A DNA stretch of 35,201 bases from Candidatus Prevotella equi (GTDB taxonomy: Bacteria; Bacteroidota; Bacteroidia; Bacteroidales; Bacteroidaceae). This document shows, piece by piece, positions 27,758 through 35,201 of this stretch. The stretch covers positions 1-35,201 of the forward strand of contig JAGHTW010000220.1 in assembly GCA_018065145.1 (NCBI GenBank), written 5' to 3'. The stretch's first letter is position 1. Each line of letters opens with the position of its first letter. Made by a program: the position numbers and the translations under genes. Below the pieces are notes generated by a model. That model did not search any database. It saw only the letters and a list, made by a program, of their open reading frames with translations, and was not told the origin of the DNA.

Positions 27758-29827
27758 ATGTATAGAACCGAAAAATACAAACTATTATTGGTATGTCTGC
27801 TAACAACAGTTATGCAGTTTTGTTATGCTCAGGAGAAATTGGAATTCAATATCATCAGTTTTGATCCGGATCCATTCTCTACTTCTGCACAGGACAAACG
27901 TTTTGAGAAGACTGACGGAGACAACAACAGGTATGCTATCATCAAGGTCAAAGACGCCAATGGTGAGACAGATCTAAAAGGATTTACCTTTAACTTTGGC
28001 AGCCTTAACAGTTTTGTGGAATCCCACGATGATGAGCTGTGGGTATATGTCCAGCGCAACGCAAAGACGGTCACGATAAAGCGCCCTGGATATAAGACCA
28101 TTGAAAAATACAACCTCAACCTCACCATTAAACCTGGCAAGGTCTATGTGATGAAAATCACTATGAGTCGCGCCAAGATAATCATAGAGCATGACATCAC
28201 CAAACAAGTTCTTCAGTTTGTCGTAAGTCCCTCTAAAGAGAATGCTGTCGTTAAAGTTAAGAAAGTAGATTCCAATTCTGACTTTGAACTATGGGGAGTT
28301 GTCGATGAAACAGGTTCCATTGACAAGATCATGGACTTTGGTACGTATGACTATATGGTCAGCGCTGTCAATTATGAACCATCATCAGGAAGAGTTACAC
28401 TTTCCGATTCCAAGAACAACTTTGTTGAGAACGTAATGCTGAAACCTAACTTCGGATTCCTCGTTGTTGATGACGCATACGGCATCTCTGGGGCACAAAT
28501 CTTTGTTGATGACGTTATGATTGGTACTGTGCCATATCGTGATACCAACAAAAGGTGGAACTGCGGAGAACATAAGATAACCATCACCAATGGAGACTTA
28601 TACAAGCCATTCAATTCTACCTTCACTATAGAACAAGGCGACACCACACATCTCTCACCAAAGCTTGAATCAGACTTTGCGCAGACTACCATCCATGTGG
28701 ATGCTGATGCGGAGATATTCATTGACGGAAAGAGCAAAGGCCGTAGCACATGGACAGGTCCATTGAAGGCAGGCAAATATGTAGTAGAGTGCAAACAAGA
28801 CAATCATAGACCTTCAAGCATTGCTATAAATGTGAAGGTAGATAAGGCAGAGACGTTTGAAGTCCCTGCCCCTATTGCTATAACAGGTTCGCTCTATGTC
28901 AGGTCAACACCATCTGGAGCAACAATAGAAATTGACGGAAAAGACAATGGCACAACGCCAAAGCTGATTCAGAATGTTCTCATCGGCAATCACACTGTCC
29001 GCCTCACAAAAACAAATCACAAGACAGAGCAATACGACGTCATTGTAAAGGAAGGACAAACAGAAAATCTGGAGGCAGTGTTAAGCGATATTGCCCACAT
29101 GACCATCACCAGCAAGCCTTCTGGCGCAAAGATTATCATAAATGGAGAAAACTGGGGCTCAACCCCTTACTACGGAGACATGTCATCTGGTGACTATGAT
29201 ATAGAGATACGCCACAAAAAATACCAGACATTCCATAAGAATGTACATCTCGATAGTTCTAATCCTACAATGGAAATAGCACTCAAGAGACAATACCAAC
29301 GTCCTTATTCCATCTACATCCAACCCTTCTTCCAAGTTGGTAGCAACATGTCTGTTGGCGGTGCCGTTGGTGGATACATAGCCAATGTAAATGTTGAGGG
29401 ATATTATGCAATGGGAATGAAAGAGAGCGAGATGATTTACTGGAACGCCACAGAGGGAAACGAGAAACCATGTGGCTATACTTATAAGGCAAGTACGATG
29501 GGCGGAAGAGTCGGCTATGGTTTTGTTCTGAAGACAAGAATGAGACTTACCCCACAAGTTGGTTTAGGAGTGACTAATATTTCATCGTCAAAAACATATA
29601 ACACAACAGCATCATTCGATGCTTCAAAGGCTTATGCCGTAAATGCCTCCATCGGTGCAAAGTTCGAATATGCGTTTATAAGCTGTTTGGGTGCTTTTGT
29701 AGCACCAGAGTATTCTTTTGCTGTAAAGAAGTCAAAATACTTTGAGGATATGGAATCTGTATCATCAACGATAAAGGGCTTTGGCTCTGGCTTTAACTGC
29801 AGAATAGGTTTAAGTTTATTCTTCTAA
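27758..29827 (+). CDS. PEGA-repeat exported protein with beta-barrel-like C-terminus
   Basis: 689 residues from MYRTEKYKLLLVCLL, with a signal peptide ending CYA. An earlier in-frame start at 27680 would begin inside the terminator hairpin and is rejected. After an N-terminal region there are four PEGA-type modules (starting about 231, 310, 377 and 446), with typical pieces such as STPSGATIEIDGKDNGTTP and KPSGAKIIINGENWGSTP. PEGA modules are beta-sandwiches often found in surface proteins. Residues about 515-689 show alternating beta-strands (VGGAVGGYIANVNVEGYYAM, RVGYGFVLKTRMRLTPQVGL) and end in LSLFF, consistent with an outer-membrane barrel. It precedes the BACON lipoprotein gene by 7 bases. 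No enzymatic function is recognised. Confidence 0.85.
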   Translation: MYRTEKYKLLLVCLLTTVMQFCYAQEKLEFNIISFDPDPFSTSAQDKRFEKTDGDNNRYAIIKVKDANGETDLKGFTFNFGSLNSFVESHDDELWVYVQRNAKTVTIKRPGYKTIEKYNLNLTIKPGKVYVMKITMSRAKIIIEHDITKQVLQFVVSPSKENAVVKVKKVDSNSDFELWGVVDETGSIDKIMDFGTYDYMVSAVNYEPSSGRVTLSDSKNNFVENVMLKPNFGFLVVDDAYGISGAQIFVDDVMIGTVPYRDTNKRWNCGEHKITITNGDLYKPFNSTFTIEQGDTTHLSPKLESDFAQTTIHVDADAEIFIDGKSKGRSTWTGPLKAGKYVVECKQDNHRPSSIAINVKVDKAETFEVPAPIAITGSLYVRSTPSGATIEIDGKDNGTTPKLIQNVLIGNHTVRLTKTNHKTEQYDVIVKEGQTENLEAVLSDIAHMTITSKPSGAKIIINGENWGSTPYYGDMSSGDYDIEIRHKKYQTFHKNVHLDSSNPTMEIALKRQYQRPYSIYIQPFFQVGSNMSVGGAVGGYIANVNVEGYYAMGMKESEMIYWNATEGNEKPCGYTYKASTMGGRVGYGFVLKTRMRLTPQVGLGVTNISSSKTYNTTASFDASKAYAVNASIGAKFEYAFISCLGAFVAPEYSFAVKKSKYFEDMESVSSTIKGFGSGFNCRIGLSLFF

Positions 29828-29834
29828 TACAAGT

Positions 29835-31814
29835 ATGAAAAAATTACTATTATATATAACAACCTTATTCCTCCTTGCTAGTTGCTCGGAGAGTGAATAC
29901 AACGGAACAAGAACACCTTCGTTGAACAGAAGGTATCTCCATGTTCCTACATCATCATTGTCATTTGATGCACAACCTTCAACTCAAGAGTTAAGTATAG
30001 AGTCAGAACAGACAGAATGGAAGATAGAAATTCCCGCAGACTGGGTATCTGTCAATCCTACATCGGGTAACAATTCTGCGATGGTTGACTTCACCACTCA
30101 ACTCAACAACTCAGCAGATGAGTCCCGTGTGTGTGTCGCTACTGTCGCTTCAAACGTCAGTGACTGGAGCAGATCTTTCCCAATCACCATAACCCAAGGA
30201 AAAAACTCTCCTTATATAATATTGTCAGAAAATAACATTGTTTGTTCTGCCGTGAAACAGACTATGGCTGTCACTATCAGCACTAATACCGAATATGTTA
30301 TAGATAATACAGGAAGCTCATGGCTTCATATTGTATCTTCCACCCCTAACGAAGTTCAGCTCTCTATAGATGAGAACAACACTGCTGAAGAAAGAAGCGC
30401 GGTAATAACACTCAAGGCAAAATCATACAATGGTGTAAGTGCAACATTCAACATAAGACAAAAGATAGCGAATATCTCATCTACTAAAGAAACGTTGAAC
30501 TATGGACATCCAGCATCCTCACAAACAATAGAGATAGAATCTGAAGCATCATGGAGAACATCTTCCACAAGCTGGCTTTCCGTATCACCAACCTCTGGCA
30601 ATGCAGGAAAGACACAAGTAACAATCTCTGTTCCTAAAAACGCATCAGTCAATAGCAGAAACGGCTCTATCTATTTCAAAATAACAGAAAAAAACAATAT
30701 AGAAGTACCAGTAACGCAAGAAGGAGTAACTCTTAATGTATTACCTTCAAATGTTTCTTTCACCTCATTTGGAGGAAATCAATCACTTACTATTACCTCT
30801 AATGATAAATGGACTATTACATCAAAACCAGAATGGATAAATGTTGACAAAACATCGGGAGAAGGAGATGCTACCATCAAGATGTCAACAGCAGAAAACA
30901 ATACCACATCAGAGAGAAATGGAGAAATCATTATCTCTACCGATGACGGTGTTATATCAAAGACAATAAATGTAAAGCAGGAAGCTAAGACTGTTGATTA
31001 TGGTGATGCCTCTCTTGACTTTAATTATAGCGCAGGTAGTCAGTCAATCAGCTTCACCACTGACGGCAACTGGTCATTAACAAAAAGCGCAGAATGGTTC
31101 TCTGTTGACAAAACATCTGGCAGTGGTAGTACGACTCTAAATATCACAGTTAAGGAAAATAACACTACCGCCAAGCGTGATGGAGTTATTTCGCTACAAA
31201 TTGCGGGCAAACCATTTATCGTTACCATCCATCAGGATTGCAAGTATGTAACGCTTTCTTCCTCTGCATTCACCTTTCCTGCCGATGCTGGCAACACTAA
31301 GGTTTCTGTTGGATCTAACACACAATGGAACGCAAAGGTTACTGAGGGTAGCGAATGGCTAAGCGTAACACCAACTAGTGGAGCAAACAATACAGACCTC
31401 ACTATCAAGGCAACAGAAAACAAGACCGTCAGCAACCGTATAGGCAAAATAGAAATAGAGATTCCAAACGTACATACATACGTCATTGACGTTACTCAGA
31501 ACAGGAGATATATAAAGACAGACATGGCATCAGTTGACTTCCTTCAGTCTGGTGGACAGATTTCATTCAATGTCACGACTGACGGAACATACGAGGTAAG
31601 TAAAATCGGAACATGGTTCGGATATATCAAGAATGGTAATACCATTACCGTTGTTGCGCAAGAGAATACCACAGGTGCAGAAAGAGTAGGAGCTCTACAG
31701 TTAAAGATGACGGGACTGACAGGAGGAACATACACTGTGCTTGTACCTGTGACACAGTCTGCAATAAATACTGCAAATGCGAAAGAGAGTGGAATCGTAG
31801 TTGAATTAAAGTAA
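29835..31814 (+). CDS. Lipoprotein with seven BACON-type repeats
   Basis: 659 residues. The N-terminus MKKLLLYITTLFLLASCSES has a lipobox with Cys17. Seven repeats of about 85-90 residues centre on a W-[LVIF]-x-V-x-x-T-S-G motif: ADWVSVNPTSG (about 70), SSWLHIVSS (162), TSWLSVSPTSG (246), PEWINVDKTSG (334), AEWFSVDKTSG (420), SEWLSVTPTSG (509) and the diverged GTWFGYIKNG (593). Each is followed by an N-[TK]-[TV]-x-x-R segment. BACON domains in Bacteroidota are associated with binding of carbohydrate or mucin or act as spacers. Likely a surface-exposed rod or binding protein. Its stop overlaps the next start as TAATG. Confidence 0.92.
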   Translation: MKKLLLYITTLFLLASCSESEYNGTRTPSLNRRYLHVPTSSLSFDAQPSTQELSIESEQTEWKIEIPADWVSVNPTSGNNSAMVDFTTQLNNSADESRVCVATVASNVSDWSRSFPITITQGKNSPYIILSENNIVCSAVKQTMAVTISTNTEYVIDNTGSSWLHIVSSTPNEVQLSIDENNTAEERSAVITLKAKSYNGVSATFNIRQKIANISSTKETLNYGHPASSQTIEIESEASWRTSSTSWLSVSPTSGNAGKTQVTISVPKNASVNSRNGSIYFKITEKNNIEVPVTQEGVTLNVLPSNVSFTSFGGNQSLTITSNDKWTITSKPEWINVDKTSGEGDATIKMSTAENNTTSERNGEIIISTDDGVISKTINVKQEAKTVDYGDASLDFNYSAGSQSISFTTDGNWSLTKSAEWFSVDKTSGSGSTTLNITVKENNTTAKRDGVISLQIAGKPFIVTIHQDCKYVTLSSSAFTFPADAGNTKVSVGSNTQWNAKVTEGSEWLSVTPTSGANNTDLTIKATENKTVSNRIGKIEIEIPNVHTYVIDVTQNRRYIKTDMASVDFLQSGGQISFNVTTDGTYEVSKIGTWFGYIKNGNTITVVAQENTTGAERVGALQLKMTGLTGGTYTVLVPVTQSAINTANAKESGIVVELK

Positions 31815-32287
31815 TGGAAGGATTATTTATGAATTTTACATATGTAGCAACAATTGCAAGCCCTATAGTTGGTGTTCTGGCAATTATAGTTTCTTTGTAT
31901 TTAGGAAGGCAAAATACCAAAGACTGCGATAAACAAATTAAAGCTATAAACGAATCAACAAAGAAGGAGTTAAAATCTCTAAAGGAGATAATTATAGTCA
32001 TTTCCAAATATCAGATATTTAAGCTAAGTGTTGAAAACGTTGATGTAATAAGAGAAAAATGTGAAATAAAAAATAGAATAAGTGAATTAGAAGCAAAAAG
32101 AGAAGAACTAACGGAAATGAAAATTCAAGATGTCTGTAATGATAATATAGATGATATTAATACGCATTTTTATGAGTTATCCAATGCTCAAAAAGAATTA
32201 TTAATCACAAAGGAACGGTTAGTCATTCTTCAGAAGAAAGCAGATAATATATCAAAAGCACTAGAATCCCTTCAAAACATTTTATAG
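31814..32287 (+). CDS. Small membrane-anchored coiled-coil protein
   Basis: 157 residues, not recognised as a known family. One hydrophobic segment near the N-terminus (YVATIASPIVGVLAIIVSLYLG, about residues 9-30) is followed by a charged, strongly helical region with long heptad-like stretches (KNRISELEAKREELTEM and LSNAQKELLITKERLVILQ). The topology is likely one membrane anchor with a soluble coiled coil. The first ATG overlaps the previous stop (TAATG); a second ATG at 31829 has GGAAGG 7-12 bases before it and is an alternative start. Clearly richer in A+T than the genes to its left. A structural or assembly role with its neighbours is a guess. Confidence 0.75.
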   Translation: MEGLFMNFTYVATIASPIVGVLAIIVSLYLGRQNTKDCDKQIKAINESTKKELKSLKEIIIVISKYQIFKLSVENVDVIREKCEIKNRISELEAKREELTEMKIQDVCNDNIDDINTHFYELSNAQKELLITKERLVILQKKADNISKALESLQNIL

Positions 32288-32292
32288 TATCT

Positions 32293-35201
32293 ATGAAAAG
32301 ATTAATATACTCTCTGATATTTTTTTTAAACGTTATTACGTCTTTCGCAACTGATATTTCAACATGGAATCCACCTGCTGGCGGATTAAAGAATACATAT
32401 TCTGACTCCAAGACGTTCGTTGCGAAGAAAGGCGACATCTTAAATTGTCGTTGTAAAGGACAGATTTCTTCAGGAAGTTATGTAAATTTATATATAACAG
32501 GACAGGGAAAAAGAGAAAAGATTTTTTCCTATAATACCTCTAACAATTCATTTGATAAGACCATTACATATGATGTGCCTGAGGATACAGAATATACTTT
32601 AGAATATGAGTATTATCATAATGGTGGTGGCACAGCATATAACATTAAAGTTTTCGCTTCGCTTACGGAGTCAATAAGTGAGGAATATACATACCCATTG
32701 GAAGACAACGATATTATTCATGTAAATGGACTTCATTATGTATGTAATGGAGGAACTTTGACATTTGGAAAATGTGACGCTGATAAATATTCTGGTGAAA
32801 TCACGGTCCCTGAAACTGTTGATTATCGCGGATATAGATATACTGTGACAGGAATAAAAGCATATACTTTTCAAAACAACAAGAATATCACTAAATTTAT
32901 TATGCCGAACAGCATAATTGATATGGGTAATAATGTATTTCAAGGGTGTACGTCTCTTGAATATGTCAATTTGTCTAGTAACTTAAATGAAATACCAAGC
33001 CATACATTTTACGGATGTAGTAAAATAAAAGAATTTAATATACCCCTAAATATATCAACAATTGGAAGTTACGCATTTTCTGGTACAGGAATAAAAGAAT
33101 TGATAATCCCTAATTCTGTAAAAGAAATTGCGTCTAATGCATTTGAAAATTGCATGTCATTAACCACTGTAGTCATCGGTAATTGTGTAAGCATTGTCGG
33201 TAATGAAGCATTTAGAGGTTGTAGTGCATTATATACAGTAACCGTCGGTCCCTCTGTAACTTCTTTGGCAGATGTATTTACCTACTGTACAAATGTCAAA
33301 GAATTAATCTATGCAGAAGGATGTAAAGAAACGATATATACAGGACTTTCAAGTATCGCTACTGTTCGTTTTCCAAGTACAATGGAGGAAATACACGACA
33401 ATGCATTTTACAGATACCACAATCTAAAGTCTGTAAATTTTGTTCCATCGATAAAATCAATTGGAGAGTCTGCATTCCAAGGATGTGAGGGTTTGACCAC
33501 ACTATCTTTGCCAGAAAATTTACAGAATATAGGAGTTAAAGCCTTTTACTATTGCAAAAATATTGTAGGTGAATTGATAATACCAAGTACAGTCAGAGAA
33601 CTTGGAGAATCATCTTTTGATGGATGCTCAAATATACAGACTCTTATCATAAAGGATGGCGTGGAAATAATAGGAAATAAGGCTTTTGAAGATTGTAAAA
33701 GTTTAGAAAATGTATATTTTTCTAATACCCTTCAAAGTATTGGAGAATATGCTTTTTATTGTTCTAGCTATTCAAATCAGCTTAAGTCCCTAAATTTTCC
33801 TTCATCCTTAAAATACATAGGAAGTTATGCATTCAGTCGAAACATGAATTTAACCACTATTGAAATTCCTGGCAGTGTAGAAACGATAGAAAATCATGCG
33901 TTTTATAATTGCAAAAACATCAATCATGTCAAACTTAATGAAGGTATAATAAACATTGGGAATAATGCTTTCTGGGGTTGTTATAACTTTGATGACTTAT
34001 TTATACCAAATTCTGTTACAAATATTGGTGAGGGAGCATTTGCGCCATGGACAGGCGGTGAAATCACTTCTCAACTAAAAAATATAACTATTGGTAATGG
34101 CGTTAAAACTTTCAAAAACATAACGTGTGGTTTAAATCAAGGTTCTGCTGCACTTGAGAAAATTGTCATTGGTTCTGGGATTTCATCCATACATGATTAT
34201 AACATTCAACAGCGTGGGGTGATGTTCTTGCTTACCAATAATATGGTAACAGGAATAGGTCCTAAGGTATATGTAGCGGATTCTACTAAATATAGTGATA
34301 CTCAAATAAAAAACCATAATATCAGAAATCTAATAAAATCTTCGTCATATAAAGGAGAGTATAATGGTAAAGCTCCGGAAATTGGAATGGTTAATAACCT
34401 TGATGGATACACCGCGACGATTCTACCAGAGTTTTATAATGCAGGAACTTATACATCCATGGACGTTGAGTTTACCGATGAAAGATTGACATCTATTGTG
34501 TCGATTCCTTGCAACTATACAATAACCAAGGCACAACTGAAGGTTGTAGCCAATGATATTGTAGTTTCGTATGGTGAAGATATTCCTAATTTAGAATACT
34601 CATATGTAGGTTTTAAGAATAGTGAAACAGAAGATGTTGCTATATCTACTAAACCTACAATAACAACATCTGCAAAGAAAGGTAGTCAATCTGGAACATA
34701 TACTATCAGTATAGCTGGTGCAGAAGCAAGAAACTATTCTTTGTCATACCAAAACGGAACGTTGACTATCAAAAAGGCTCCCCAAACAATAGAATGGAAT
34801 CAAACTTTTCCAATAGTTTATAATGGAGACCAGATAGAATTAACTGCTGCATCTTCTTGCGGATTACCTATTACCTACACAACATCAAACGCAGATATTG
34901 CTTTCGTGTCAAACGAAAATGGCAAGGCTATTCTTCATTTATTGAAAGATGGTATAGTCCAAATTACGGCAACGCAGTCTGGCAACAACAACTATGAAGC
35001 AGCTATAAGTATTAGTAAGGCTATAACGATTACGCCTCGTGCTGCAACAGGAATATCTTTGAACTGTTCAACGACATCAGTAAAAGAAGGTAGTAGTGTG
35101 ACTCTGACAGCTAAGTTGTCACCAGAAGCTGTAATTGAGAAAAAGGTGAAGTGGACTACGTCTGATGCAACAGTAGCGACCGTTGATAACGGTATCGTTA
35201 C
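32293..35201 (+). CDS. BspA-like leucine-rich-repeat surface protein (runs off the window)
   Basis: 969 codons open to the window edge. It starts at ATG 32293 with MKRLIYSLIFFLNVITSFA, a signal peptide. Residues about 160-640 hold many BspA/TpLRR (LRR_5) repeats of about 23 residues with the pattern I-x-x-x-A-F-x-x-C-x-x-L-x-x-[VI]-x-[IL]-P (for example SIGESAFQGCEGLTTLSLPE). Then an MBG-type module (about 747-833, VVANDIVVSYGEDIPNLEYS and NYSLSYQNGTLTIKKA), a second related module, and the start of a Big_2 Ig-like module (from about 917, SVKEGSSVTLTAKLSP). BspA proteins bind host matrix or other bacteria in oral and gut Bacteroidota. A+T-rich, and 5 bases behind the coiled-coil gene. The C-terminal anchor lies beyond the window. 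Confidence 0.92.
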   Translation, partial: MKRLIYSLIFFLNVITSFATDISTWNPPAGGLKNTYSDSKTFVAKKGDILNCRCKGQISSGSYVNLYITGQGKREKIFSYNTSNNSFDKTITYDVPEDTEYTLEYEYYHNGGGTAYNIKVFASLTESISEEYTYPLEDNDIIHVNGLHYVCNGGTLTFGKCDADKYSGEITVPETVDYRGYRYTVTGIKAYTFQNNKNITKFIMPNSIIDMGNNVFQGCTSLEYVNLSSNLNEIPSHTFYGCSKIKEFNIPLNISTIGSYAFSGTGIKELIIPNSVKEIASNAFENCMSLTTVVIGNCVSIVGNEAFRGCSALYTVTVGPSVTSLADVFTYCTNVKELIYAEGCKETIYTGLSSIATVRFPSTMEEIHDNAFYRYHNLKSVNFVPSIKSIGESAFQGCEGLTTLSLPENLQNIGVKAFYYCKNIVGELIIPSTVRELGESSFDGCSNIQTLIIKDGVEIIGNKAFEDCKSLENVYFSNTLQSIGEYAFYCSSYSNQLKSLNFPSSLKYIGSYAFSRNMNLTTIEIPGSVETIENHAFYNCKNINHVKLNEGIINIGNNAFWGCYNFDDLFIPNSVTNIGEGAFAPWTGGEITSQLKNITIGNGVKTFKNITCGLNQGSAALEKIVIGSGISSIHDYNIQQRGVMFLLTNNMVTGIGPKVYVADSTKYSDTQIKNHNIRNLIKSSSYKGEYNGKAPEIGMVNNLDGYTATILPEFYNAGTYTSMDVEFTDERLTSIVSIPCNYTITKAQLKVVANDIVVSYGEDIPNLEYSYVGFKNSETEDVAISTKPTITTSAKKGSQSGTYTISIAGAEARNYSLSYQNGTLTIKKAPQTIEWNQTFPIVYNGDQIELTAASSCGLPITYTTSNADIAFVSNENGKAILHLLKDGIVQITATQSGNNNYEAAISISKAITITPRAATGISLNCSTTSVKEGSSVTLTAKLSPEAVIEKKVKWTTSDATVATVDNGIV

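Overview
The window reads as chromosomal DNA of a Bacteroidota member, most likely Bacteroidales and Prevotella-like. Evidence: promoters of the TTTG / TAnnTTTG type, no Shine-Dalgarno sequences in front of most genes, BACON, PEGA and BspA-type leucine-rich-repeat surface proteins, a Bacteroidales-style ArgH, a DVNGDKKITIADANALI-type dockerin, and short AT-rich and palindromic intergenic repeats. The species call is inference.

Left part (1-18737), all on the minus strand. Reading in the direction of transcription: rpoN (sigma-54), a PAP2-type membrane protein, purE, ispG, pyrE, a trpB2-type tryptophan synthase beta chain, a SRPBCC/START-like protein, a small lipoprotein, a 3459-residue exported multidomain protein, and argH (cut by the window start). 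The housekeeping genes are ordinary. The giant protein is not: its N-terminus carries three copies of an AGG-x-x-I-[FY]-L motif that looks like a three-fold MABP-type beta-prism. It is followed by FN3-like, carboxypeptidase-regulatory-like, two LamG-like and several Ig-like modules. A module near its C-terminus is shared with the lipoprotein encoded directly upstream. ispG contains two near-identical, inverted copies of a palindromic intergenic-type repeat in frame, at the two edges of a shortened central domain.

Middle part (18738-27296), plus strand. A 361-base intergenic region has a good promoter, a palindrome and a 22-bp tandem repeat. It leads into a secreted pectate-lyase-like protein with FN3, beta-strand repeats and a dockerin, coupled to a YqiA-like esterase. 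Next come an unusual inverted repeat array, xerD, a tRNA-Leu(UAA) with its own promoter, a TlpA-like lipoprotein lacking the redox cysteines, and azlC/azlD (branched-chain amino-acid export), ended by a strong terminator.

Right part (27297-35201), plus strand. A promoter is followed by about 325 bases that can fold into a closed multi-hairpin structure ending in a hairpin plus T-run. This is a candidate structured RNA or leader that I cannot assign to a known family. Downstream lie four closely spaced genes for envelope proteins: a PEGA-repeat protein with a beta-barrel-like C-terminus, a seven-BACON lipoprotein, a small membrane-anchored coiled-coil protein, and a BspA-like LRR/MBG/Big_2 protein that runs off the window. 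The last two genes are distinctly richer in A+T, suggesting an accessory surface-display or adhesion locus.
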